Under the pieces are notes generated by a model that had not been told where the DNA came from, did no database searches, and was given only the letters and a program-made list of their open reading frames with translations. DNA of 44,255 bases from positions 1-44,255 of IMG/VR virus record IMGVR_UViG_3300009034_000077, one strand, 5' to 3'. Position numbers and translations under genes: made by a program. Position 1 is the first letter of the stretch. Each line of letters starts with the position of its first letter. Source of the stretch: a virus. Positions 31,662-39,471 of the stretch are shown here, piece by piece.

Positions 31662-32057
31662 ATGAAAATGGAAAAAGTTTTAGCTAGTGCTTGCCTGTGT
31701 GGAATTCCATGCCGTTGGCATGGTAAAAAATGTTATAAATGTCATGCCATTCGCACAATTGAAGATTCCGTTGAAATCATTCCCGTTTGTCCCGAAATGC
31801 TCGGGGGCTTGCCATGTCCACGGCCCCCCGTTAAAACGAAAAAAGGACGTGTGTATCAAACCGATCATAGCAGAATGTTCTATGGCCCCGACGTTACAGA
31901 TCGTTTTGAAAAGGGAGCTCAGAAAGTATTAAACATTGCCCGGGAAAATAATATCAATAAAGCATATCTTTTCAAATTATCGCCGAGTTGTGCCCCCAAT
32001 GGTATCACGGGACGCTTATTGCGGCAGCATGGTATTGATGTGATCCCTACATGGTGA
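31662..32057 (+). CDS. DUF523 / TudS-type 2-thiouracil desulfurase family protein
   Basis: 131 residues. SACLCG (Cys11), VCPEMLGGLPCPRPP (Cys43, Glu45), DVTDRFEKGA and SPSC (Cys110) match DUF523. Characterised members (TudS) carry a [4Fe-4S] cluster on three Cys residues and desulfurate 2-thiouracil. It is slightly shorter than typical family members. Start has a good GGAGG. Its last 42 nt overlap, convergently, the ParB/PAPS gene. A role in nucleoside salvage in the phage is inference. Confidence 0.8.
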   Translation: MKMEKVLASACLCGIPCRWHGKKCYKCHAIRTIEDSVEIIPVCPEMLGGLPCPRPPVKTKKGRVYQTDHSRMFYGPDVTDRFEKGAQKVLNIARENNINKAYLFKLSPSCAPNGITGRLLRQHGIDVIPTW

Positions 32058-33323
32058 TTTGTCCATATCTTGATTTAAAATTCCCTTCAATAAATTTTTT
32101 CGGCCTTTTGTATGTTTACCCCAACAAAAAGCTCCAAAGATCTTTTCCAATGTAATCAATTCGTGCCAAACATCCGAGTAATTGGCACGGATCGCTGCAT
32201 ATGCAATCGGTTTTTGTCCCGGGCATATACGACATGCTGTGCGCTGCAATCCATATCCATAACCTTCCCATATGGGGGCACCGACATCATTTATAATTTT
32301 TTCACAGCCGCCTTTTTTTGTAAAATATAATGGTTGGAAAAACAAATATTTTTCCATGCGATCAATTTTTTTAAATCGGCTTTTTTCAATTTTGCCCGAT
32401 TGTCCAGCCCGCTCTTGTGCCCGCCCGCCACGGATAATGACGATCTCTTTTTCATTATGTTCCATAAAATAATCATTTGACGTTTTATGTAAAATATCGT
32501 GACAATATGGTCCCACAAAATTAGGCCATTGACCCTTTTCCAAAAAAGCATCAATCATTCCCTTTTGGGATCTCAGAATTGTCAATTTGGTATCAATTGC
32601 TTCTGCAAATTGTCTTAGGAATAATGGAAATCCCACGAAATCAGCGCCCATCTCACAAAAACAAAGTTGTATTTCATGATCAGGGAAAAAATGTTTTGCC
32701 CATATGGCAGTGGCTGATGAATCCTTGCCGCCCGAAAATTCAATTAAAAATTTTTTGCCCTCCAATATTTGCCGTTCATTTTTGTGCGGTGCCAATTCAT
32801 TTAATGTAGAAATATCTTCCAGCTGATGGCCGAGTGCGATCCTTGCTTGTTTCTTTTTTTCCTTGGCTTGATTTTGCATTAATAAGTTATCAATGTCGTT
32901 ACCGTCAAAGCCAGTACCTATCAACAATTCTTCTCCACTTGCCGCCAAATCAGACAATACTTGTGCGAGTTGTTCTTCATTATATCCACCTAGTTCCACG
33001 AGTCGATTATCTGCCAAACTGTATGCCTCGCGTTCTTGATTGTTCTTAAATTGGTATTCCCGCACCGGTACAAGCCATGAATCTTTTTCGACGATAATCC
33101 CTTTTGGTGGTTTGGAGCCCGAAGTTTTCATTTGTTGCAAAGCATCCAACCGACCATGGCCAGCAACGAGCTTACCATTTTTCCCATCTATGATTAACGG
33201 TGCTACAAAACCAAAACGATCAATACTTTGATGGAGAGCTCCAAGATCATGATCTTTCGGATTCCGCTCCCAGCGTTTAATCTTCTCAAGTGGCATGTAT
33301 TCGATTTTAGATTTCATATTCAC
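32016..33323 (-). CDS. ParB-like nuclease domain fused to PAPS-reductase-type PP-loop domain
   Basis: 435 residues. Residues about 5-110 are a ParB/Srx-like domain (MPLEKIKRWERNPKDHD, GHGRLDAL at 55-62, DNRLVELGG). After a linker, residues about 190-400 form an adenine-nucleotide alpha-hydrolase domain with PP-loop SGGKDSS (197-203) and a Cys cluster (ACRICPG). Such domain pairs occur in phages and in DNA-modification loci, and the PP-loop enzymes usually adenylate or reduce a substrate. The substrate here is unknown. It is the last gene of the leftward cassette. Confidence 0.75.
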   Translation of the reverse strand: MNMKSKIEYMPLEKIKRWERNPKDHDLGALHQSIDRFGFVAPLIIDGKNGKLVAGHGRLDALQQMKTSGSKPPKGIIVEKDSWLVPVREYQFKNNQEREAYSLADNRLVELGGYNEEQLAQVLSDLAASGEELLIGTGFDGNDIDNLLMQNQAKEKKKQARIALGHQLEDISTLNELAPHKNERQILEGKKFLIEFSGGKDSSATAIWAKHFFPDHEIQLCFCEMGADFVGFPLFLRQFAEAIDTKLTILRSQKGMIDAFLEKGQWPNFVGPYCHDILHKTSNDYFMEHNEKEIVIIRGGRAQERAGQSGKIEKSRFKKIDRMEKYLFFQPLYFTKKGGCEKIINDVGAPIWEGYGYGLQRTACRICPGQKPIAYAAIRANYSDVWHELITLEKIFGAFCWGKHTKGRKNLLKGILNQDMDKSPCRDHINTMLPQ

Positions 33324-34218
33324 ACCATTCCATCATTTTTATAAACTTACCACGCTCAGGTTCTTCAATATCATTCATGATATTCGGATATATTTTTTGT
33401 TGAAATGATTCAATAGAATCAATATGTTTTCTCGTATTTTCTGTGATTTCCAAATTAAAATCATACCTGATATCTTCAATATCAGCTTCAGGATCGTCTA
33501 TAAAATATTCATAAAAAGTAATTTCTCCATTCCGGTTTTTATTCATCAAAAAAGTCATTCCGGAATCTACTAAATGTCGCCAAACACAGGCAGCTCGCGT
33601 TATTGCGTTCCATTTCGGCCATCGCTTGACATCTTCTCCATCAAGATACCAGGGAGTTTTAACTCCATTATCTATTGCCCAATCTATCATATAATTATTA
33701 CACCATTCATCCGTATACCAATCCCTTCCGATTGCTGAATTGACAACATCGTTACCATTGCGGATGATATGGATAAATCGACATCCTGGGAATATTCCTT
33801 GCGCCAATGGCATCAAAGCCTGGAATTCATTACTTTTGATTACAAAAAGTGGTCGTCTCAATTTCAAAAAAGCAATAGCATCATCTCTCCGATCTAAATA
33901 TTTTCGGGCGGCTATGACTTCATTTTCCATGTAATAATCACGCCAATACGTCCAATCTTCTGGATTATTATTTAAATGACGTCCCTGTACAATGGGCAAA
34001 AAATAATCCTCAAACAGGATGGAACGAAACCATATTGGATCAATGCTATCATATAACCATTTCATAATCGCAGGTTCAAAAAGATAATATACAGGTGACA
34101 TGCTACCTATGACCTTGCCCAGAATTGATGTACCGGAGCGGCCAACGCCCGTAATAATTAATACCCGATCTGTCAAAATTTCAGTGGCATCATTGCTTGT
34201 TGGTATTGTGTATTTCAT
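33307..34218 (-). CDS. Sulfotransferase family protein
   Basis: 303 residues from ATG 34218 (purine-rich site upstream; the frame can extend to 34275, inside the previous gene). ITGVGRSGTSILGK (22-35) is the 5'-phosphosulfate-binding loop; FIHIIRNGNDVVNSAIGRDW supplies the 3'-phosphate-binding Arg and Ser. It would transfer sulfate from PAPS to a hydroxyl of a sugar, lipid or protein. Beside sugar genes, a glycan substrate is likely. No membrane segment, so it is cytoplasmic. Confidence 0.75.
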   Translation of the reverse strand: MKYTIPTSNDATEILTDRVLIITGVGRSGTSILGKVIGSMSPVYYLFEPAIMKWLYDSIDPIWFRSILFEDYFLPIVQGRHLNNNPEDWTYWRDYYMENEVIAARKYLDRRDDAIAFLKLRRPLFVIKSNEFQALMPLAQGIFPGCRFIHIIRNGNDVVNSAIGRDWYTDEWCNNYMIDWAIDNGVKTPWYLDGEDVKRWPKWNAITRAACVWRHLVDSGMTFLMNKNRNGEITFYEYFIDDPEADIEDIRYDFNLEITENTRKHIDSIESFQQKIYPNIMNDIEEPERGKFIKMMEWCEYEI

Positions 34219-34249
34219 GTTTTCTTCTCTGGGCCTAAAAATAAATCCA

Positions 34250-34702
34250 CTAATCTCCGAATGCGGCAACGCCACTTTTTAATCTTCCATTAACCCAAAT
34301 CATTGTAGGTGCCCGACCTGATTTTTTAATAAATTTTAACCATTCATCATATGTACATGTCATTGAACCACATGCACTTATTTTATTATCAACCAACCAT
34401 TTGGCTAATTCATTTGGCATCTTAAAAACCGGCGACATTGGTGATCCTTCTGATGTCGTTTCCCATAATTGATATCCATCTCCATTGGGAGGTTGTTGGA
34501 ATGAAACAATGGGACAACCATAATCCGCAATTGCAAATTCCATAAGATGCGCATAATATCGACATAAATTGCATCGTTCACCACGATTTAATTTTTCAAA
34601 ATATCGGTCCATATTACTGCAAAGACTGAATGTGAAACCAGGCCATATTTCACCTAATGGCCAATCAAAATCTAATGGTACTCTTTTGATTTCTCTTCCC
34701 AT
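34250..34702 (-). CDS. Conserved phage hypothetical protein (MGREI-RVPLDFDWPL type)
   Basis: 150 residues starting MGREIKRVPLDFDWPLGEIW, a start I recognise from uncharacterised proteins of unrelated phages. Later it has a possible metal-binding CNLCRYYAH and GYQLWETTSEGSPMSPVFK. It overlaps the sulfotransferase frame and shows that phage-type genes are interleaved within the sugar cassette. Function unknown. Confidence 0.65.
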   Translation of the reverse strand: MGREIKRVPLDFDWPLGEIWPGFTFSLCSNMDRYFEKLNRGERCNLCRYYAHLMEFAIADYGCPIVSFQQPPNGDGYQLWETTSEGSPMSPVFKMPNELAKWLVDNKISACGSMTCTYDEWLKFIKKSGRAPTMIWVNGRLKSGVAAFGD

Positions 34703-34750
34703 TTTTTATATTCCTCCTTTATCATGTTAATTTTTTCCATATTACAAAAA

Positions 34751-35836
34751 TTATTTTATTTTTTCTTTTAATCTCCACGGCTTTTCCGGATGCGTTCCTG
34801 CTTTTAGTATTTTCCTGTTGACATGTTTATCAACGATTGACCAAAAGCGACTTTGAGTCATGTTAAAATATTCACAATATACATCCACATGCTCATGCGG
34901 GAAAATACCGTCAAGCTCACGCGCCAATTCCACACCGCGTTCCCGCGTCATCCTACCATATCGGATTTCAATAGAAGCATCCGCACTACATCGGCCAAAG
35001 CCATGCTTTATAAAGCATAAATAGGTATGTAAATGTTGTAATAAATCCTCATTTTGTGCGTAGTCTGTGAACGTTCCAATATTAGGCCCATCGTGGACTT
35101 TCATTCCGCATCGTTGCTTTGCAAAAATTGCATGCTTTTCAGGGTCCCAATCCTCGTATAGCGAAAACCATGTCACATATAGATATCTTAAATCTTCTTC
35201 TGATGGGACTTCCCACCAAGGTCCATATTTTGCCATATCTGATTGTCCCTCATAATAAATATCGACTAAAAATTCCTGGGACATTTTTTGCAATTTTGCT
35301 GTATCACTCCGGCCACCGTATTCAATTTCTCCCTGCTCCGCAAAACAAATCAATTGGATATTTATATCTTTGGCAAGTTTGCAAATAGCTGTACTGATAC
35401 CTGTCACAAAAGGCTGCTTTGGCATGCCACGTACAATAAAGCTATCCCGCGCAAACTGTCTATAATTTCCCGGATTCGGTGTAATGAGGATATTGTCAAA
35501 TCCAGTCGCAATGAAATTATTCCAATTTTCCCACCCAAGACGGGTTGGCATTGGATGTGCAAACGTAACGGTCAGGGGATGCATGCCGAGTTTTTCCTTG
35601 AATTGCATTGCGATGTAAGAAGAGTCCTTACCTCCGGATACAGGTATGATACAATCAAAAGATCCGTCTGATCGCCTGTATTTATCACATATGGCCTCCA
35701 ATACAGCCCATCGTTTTGGCCAATCAACACTTGTCTGTTTTAGAGTATGCCACTGACAAGCATTGCACACGCCATCCTCATTAAACTCAATCCGTGGCCG
35801 TGTATTCGGCATTAAACAGTTTTTGCACCAAAACAT
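34751..35836 (-). CDS. N-acetyl sugar amidotransferase (PseA/WbpG-like)
   Basis: 361 residues. N-terminal zinc ribbon CKNC (4-7) and CNAC (24-27), then PP-loop SGGKDSS (67-73), matching the N-acetyl sugar amidotransferase family that turns an acetamido group into an acetamidino group on nonulosonates or related sugars (PseA, WbpG). ATG 35836 overlaps the NeuB-like stop by 25 nt. Some family members use HisH/HisF-like ammonia-supplying partners, and none is present here. The sugar substrate is inferred from the neighbours. Confidence 0.8.
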   Translation of the reverse strand: MFWCKNCLMPNTRPRIEFNEDGVCNACQWHTLKQTSVDWPKRWAVLEAICDKYRRSDGSFDCIIPVSGGKDSSYIAMQFKEKLGMHPLTVTFAHPMPTRLGWENWNNFIATGFDNILITPNPGNYRQFARDSFIVRGMPKQPFVTGISTAICKLAKDINIQLICFAEQGEIEYGGRSDTAKLQKMSQEFLVDIYYEGQSDMAKYGPWWEVPSEEDLRYLYVTWFSLYEDWDPEKHAIFAKQRCGMKVHDGPNIGTFTDYAQNEDLLQHLHTYLCFIKHGFGRCSADASIEIRYGRMTRERGVELARELDGIFPHEHVDVYCEYFNMTQSRFWSIVDKHVNRKILKAGTHPEKPWRLKEKIK

Positions 35837-36687
35837 TTCATTTCCTCCCTTATTCTATCCCGCACTTCTATTTCTCGTGGCACAGGTCTTTTAATGCCAT
35901 CCCCCATTGCGTGTTCAACATTGCAAATCATGTTAACCATTGTGATTAATTCATTTAGTTCATACGATGCTTTGTGATCAGGCCCTTCCTGATCACGATC
36001 CATGGTAATGTGTACTTCAATCACAGAGGCTCCCATTGCAACTGCGGCAACGGGAATTTCGACGAGACCGCTATGGTCAGAATATCCCACGGGCAAATCA
36101 AACTCAAATTGTAACGATTCAATGCATCCCAAATTCACTTCACTGACTAATGTTGGATATGCAGTGACGCAATGCAATATTGTTGCATTTATTTTTGGAG
36201 GCACTCGTGCAATTGCTATATCCATTTGATTGCCAGCGTAGTAGCTAACATCTTTTGTCGTTTCAAGTGCATTTAATGTAGATAATGCTTTTTTAACTTC
36301 ACCTGAATTGCACATTCCAGTAGATAAAATAACATGCTCAGGATTTATTGATTTAATTTTCTCCAAATATGGATAATTCGTCACCATACCACTTGGAATT
36401 TTCCACCGTTTCAGTCTCAATTTTTCATTCAAAAAATCAATGCTTTCAAAATCAAATGCCGAGCACATCCATTCGAGATCATGACCCCAAGCATAACTTT
36501 GCAAATATGCCAATTGATTTTTAGTCAATCGCAAATGCTCAATTTCAGGGAATCGGTCTTTTGACCATGCTTGAAATTTCACGGCATCGACTTTTGCTTG
36601 AGCTGCAATTTCAATAAGCCGTTTTGCTTCGTCACAATTGCTATTGTGATTCACGCCAACTTCACTAATAATAAATGTTTTATTCAT
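35812..36687 (-). CDS. Nonulosonate synthase (NeuB/LegI/PseI family), SAF domain absent
   Basis: 291 residues from ATG 36687 (a TTG at 36702 is also in frame). FIISEVGVNHNSNCDEAKRL, AVKFQAW, HCVTAYPT (172-179), GYSDHSG (201-207), EVHIT (224-228) and GPDHKAS (235-241) are the TIM-barrel hallmarks of enzymes that condense phosphoenolpyruvate with a 2-acetamido-hexose. Typical members are about 335-350 residues because of a C-terminal SAF domain. This one stops at 291, just after KRPVPREIEV. Which nonulosonate it makes cannot be fixed from sequence alone. Confidence 0.85.
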   Translation of the reverse strand: MNKTFIISEVGVNHNSNCDEAKRLIEIAAQAKVDAVKFQAWSKDRFPEIEHLRLTKNQLAYLQSYAWGHDLEWMCSAFDFESIDFLNEKLRLKRWKIPSGMVTNYPYLEKIKSINPEHVILSTGMCNSGEVKKALSTLNALETTKDVSYYAGNQMDIAIARVPPKINATILHCVTAYPTLVSEVNLGCIESLQFEFDLPVGYSDHSGLVEIPVAAVAMGASVIEVHITMDRDQEGPDHKASYELNELITMVNMICNVEHAMGDGIKRPVPREIEVRDRIREEMKCFGAKTV

Positions 36688-37120
36688 TTTTATAGCTCGC
36701 AATCTGTTTCTCTATTGGCTCAAAGTTACTAATATATGCATCTGGCAATAAATCAATTGCATATGCTATATTATAACCTGGTAATATCACTGCTATTTTT
36801 GGCGCATGATCAACTAAAAATTGCCGACAATTGCCACAGGGGGAAACGATATCTATTTTCAAATCACCATTTTTAAAGGTCGCTGTGACGGCTCCAATCA
36901 TGATGAAATTTTTCTCTCCTTTTGACATCGCTTCCCCCATAGCAATTCTTTCAGCACATACTGAATAGTTACAACCTCGAATATTGACCGCAGAATATAC
37001 ATTACCATTTTCACACATCACAGCGCTACCAATTGTATGCTTTGTAATATGATAGCATCGTTTTAATGTTTCTCCTGCTACATGTACTAAATCTTTCAAT
37101 CTTATTTCATCATGATTCAT
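36680..37120 (-). CDS. Cytidine deaminase
   Basis: 146 residues from ATG 37120 (AAGGAG 9 nt upstream). CAE (55-57) within NYSVCAERIA, and SPCGNCRQ with Cys95 and Cys98, are the zinc ligands and catalytic Glu of the cytidine/deoxycytidine deaminase family. It converts cytidine to uridine. Its place between the dehydratase and the NeuB-like gene, in an operon that also spends CTP on CMP-sugar, suggests pyrimidine-pool adjustment; that link is inference. Confidence 0.85.
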   Translation of the reverse strand: MNHDEIRLKDLVHVAGETLKRCYHITKHTIGSAVMCENGNVYSAVNIRGCNYSVCAERIAMGEAMSKGEKNFIMIGAVTATFKNGDLKIDIVSPCGNCRQFLVDHAPKIAVILPGYNIAYAIDLLPDAYISNFEPIEKQIASYKNE

Positions 37121-37965
37121 GTCGAAAAACTCCTTACACAATTGCTATCTGACCGTAAAATAGTACCATCTGGCAAAATGATTTCCTCATGCAATTTCTC
37201 GCCTGGGCGCTTTCCAACAATCTCAAGTTCAGCCTCTGGATAAATCTGCTTTGCCAAATCATCAATTCGCATTGACATCATTTTTGGTGTAAAGACTTCC
37301 CCGCCCTTCATGCGATGAATGCAATCAATGATATAATCTGTCACATCTTCAAGCGTGATAAAAAATCGTGTCATATTTCGATCCGTGAGAGGTATTTGCT
37401 TTGCTTTTTCTGTTTTGAGTTGTCTAAAATATTCCACGACGCTACCATTTGAATTCCAAAAGTTACCGGACCGTACCACTGAGAAACGGGTACCATCCTT
37501 GCCCGAATAGACGTTAGCAGCGACAAATAAAAAATCGGCACAGAGTTTCGCTGCGCCATATAAATTGATGGGATTAACGGCCTTGTCAGTCGATACGGCA
37601 AGAACGCGTTTGACGTCACGTTCAAGAGATGCGCTGATCACATTTTCGGCCCCGTAAATATTCGTTTTTACCACTTCCGAAGGATTGTATTGACATTTGT
37701 CCACATGTTTGAGGGCTGCACAATGAATCACAATATCCACATTTTTAAATGCTTGATATAATCGGTCCTTATCCCGGACATCACCGATGAAGTAGCGGAC
37801 TTTTCTGTCTGGGTCCAGCAAAAATCGCTCCATCTCAACTTGCTTGTGTTCATTGCGACTAAAAACGATTACTTTTTTGGGATTGTGTTTGGTAATCAAC
37901 TTCTCGGTGAGCTTGTTACCCAAAGAGCCAGTGCCGCCAGTCACCAATATTGTTTGATTATTCAT
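37117..37965 (-). CDS. NAD-dependent nucleotide-sugar 4,6-dehydratase (PseB-like)
   Basis: 282 residues from ATG 37965 (GGAAAG upstream). Rossmann TGGTGSLG (9-16), then VSTDKAVNPINLYGAAK with Thr126-Asp127-Lys128 and Tyr136-x3-Lys140, the PseB/FlaA1-type signature, and GKRPGEKLHEE near the end. It would turn UDP-GlcNAc into a 4-keto-6-deoxy sugar, the first pathway step. Whether it is C5-inverting (PseB) or retaining decides between pseudaminic- and legionaminic-type products and cannot be read by eye. Confidence 0.85.
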   Translation of the reverse strand: MNNQTILVTGGTGSLGNKLTEKLITKHNPKKVIVFSRNEHKQVEMERFLLDPDRKVRYFIGDVRDKDRLYQAFKNVDIVIHCAALKHVDKCQYNPSEVVKTNIYGAENVISASLERDVKRVLAVSTDKAVNPINLYGAAKLCADFLFVAANVYSGKDGTRFSVVRSGNFWNSNGSVVEYFRQLKTEKAKQIPLTDRNMTRFFITLEDVTDYIIDCIHRMKGGEVFTPKMMSMRIDDLAKQIYPEAELEIVGKRPGEKLHEEIILPDGTILRSDSNCVRSFST

Positions 37966-38092
37966 TTTTTTTCTTTCCAATCTTTCCCACAACTCCGATA
38001 ATAAATAAAGCGATTATCGCAACGATTACGGCTTCCCCGAATCGCAAAAAATATTCAATCGGGATGCCGAAAAATGTCAAACCTTCGAACAT
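37958..38092 (-). CDS. Tiny single-TM membrane protein (44 aa)
   Basis: ATG 38092 follows AAGGA, and the TAA (37960-37958) overlaps the dehydratase start by 8 nt. One hydrophobic segment (about residues 20-36, AVIVAIIALFIIGVV) is followed by a basic tail (GKIGKKKNE). Short, good ribosome-binding site, tight junction. Function unknown. Confidence 0.55.
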   Translation of the reverse strand: MFEGLTFFGIPIEYFLRFGEAVIVAIIALFIIGVVGKIGKKKNE

Positions 38093-38150
38093 AATTCCTT
38101 AACCGATATATGCCATTCAAGTATGATTTTAAGGGTTCTGATGTCCCGCC

Positions 38151-38369
38151 TTAAATTAATGCTTTTTTAACAGCATCAAGCAAACACTGGACACACAATT
38201 CGATATCATCATCGTGCCACTTAATAATTTTAGCTATGAGTTCAAGCCTTATAGTTTTCTCTTGATAACTTATATAAATGTTTTTATGGAATCCTCTTTT
38301 ATAGAATTTTTCTATAATTTTTTCTTTGTTCACTGCTTTTCCACATATTTCACAAGATTTTTTAATCAT
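38151..38369 (-). CDS. Small zinc-finger protein
   Basis: 72 residues with CEICGK (6-11) and CVQC (about 59-62), a four-Cys zinc site. The start is 3 bp from the aminotransferase stop. Phage-type small protein inside the sugar operon. Its function, possibly host-factor or RNA binding, is unknown. Confidence 0.6.
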   Translation of the reverse strand: MIKKSCEICGKAVNKEKIIEKFYKRGFHKNIYISYQEKTIRLELIAKIIKWHDDDIELCVQCLLDAVKKALI

Positions 38370-38372
38370 AAT

Positions 38373-39470
38373 TTAGATCATCTTCTTTATTTTTTTACAC
38401 ACATACATAATATCTTTTTCAGTATTCAACGTAGATCTCGGCAGACATAATCCATGATTGTAGATATACCGTGCATTCGGATAAACATTTCTATTTTGGT
38501 ATGGTTTACTATCCGTCAATGGCCGAAATATTCGCCTTGTCGGTATCCAATGCTTATAAAGCTCTGCCTGCAACGATGATATATCTATATCTGGCGGAAA
38601 CAAACATACCGTAAACCACCATGACGGCTCCGAATCGGGTGTTGCTTCTTGGAATTTCACCAATCCAGCAAGTTCGTTGCGATAAATTTCATTAAATCGC
38701 CGTTGCTTGGCAAGAAAAGATTCAAGATTTTTAAGTTGTGCGAGTCCCAATGACGCATTCAGTGATGGCATTTTATAGTTGTAACCAATCGCATTATGCG
38801 TTCCGTCGTGATTTTTTGCCTGGACTGATAAATTTCTGATTTTATCAAGACTTTTTAGCCATCGACTGACAACAAGGCCACCACCCCCAGTCGTCATTAT
38901 TTTATTTCCATTGAATGAAAAACATCCTAAATCGCCCAATGTACCGGTATGCTTCCCCTTAAACTTCGCCCCCAAGCTCTCAGCAGCGTCCTCAATGCGA
39001 ATTCTCGGAAAATATGACATATCACATGGGTTGCCATATAAATGTACGCATATAAACGCCATAGTGCGCGGAGTGATAGCTTCTATTGCTTTTTGAGAAT
39101 CAATATTCCATGTTATGGGATCTATATCCACGAATATTGGCTTTGCGCCTATATAAGACACCGCATTTGCCGTCGCCACAAATGTCGTGACGGGCAATAT
39201 AACTTCATCCCCAGGTCCTACATCACACGCCAACAAAGCAAGATGTAGGGCCGATGTCCCAGAATTCACCGCCACGGCATCGGATACACCTAAATATTTT
39301 GCCATAGCTTGTTCGAATTCGTCTGTTATTGGACCAGCAGAAGAAACATAGCCCGTATCAAGGACATTGTTTATCAATTTCTTCGCATGTTTTATATTTG
39401 CAAAATCAAGATGGATTCTTCTTAATCGCATTTTTTCAAATTCTTCTTCTAATTCTTCTTTGGAAAGCAT
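38373..39470 (-). CDS. DegT/DnrJ/EryC1 aminotransferase (LegC/PseC-like)
   Basis: About 365 residues from ATG 39470; a TTG at 39485 is also in frame. SGTSALHLALLA, EDAAESLGAKF and CFSFNGNKIMTTGGGG (catalytic PLP Lys in NGNK, about residue 190) are diagnostic. It transfers an amino group from glutamate to the 4-keto sugar. The NGNKIxTTGGGG form is the one I associate with LegC-type enzymes. It lies between the NeuC-like epimerase and the dehydratase. Confidence 0.85.
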   Translation of the reverse strand: MLSKEELEEEFEKMRLRRIHLDFANIKHAKKLINNVLDTGYVSSAGPITDEFEQAMAKYLGVSDAVAVNSGTSALHLALLACDVGPGDEVILPVTTFVATANAVSYIGAKPIFVDIDPITWNIDSQKAIEAITPRTMAFICVHLYGNPCDMSYFPRIRIEDAAESLGAKFKGKHTGTLGDLGCFSFNGNKIMTTGGGGLVVSRWLKSLDKIRNLSVQAKNHDGTHNAIGYNYKMPSLNASLGLAQLKNLESFLAKQRRFNEIYRNELAGLVKFQEATPDSEPSWWFTVCLFPPDIDISSLQAELYKHWIPTRRIFRPLTDSKPYQNRNVYPNARYIYNHGLCLPRSTLNTEKDIMYVCKKIKKMI

Positions 39471-39471
39471 T

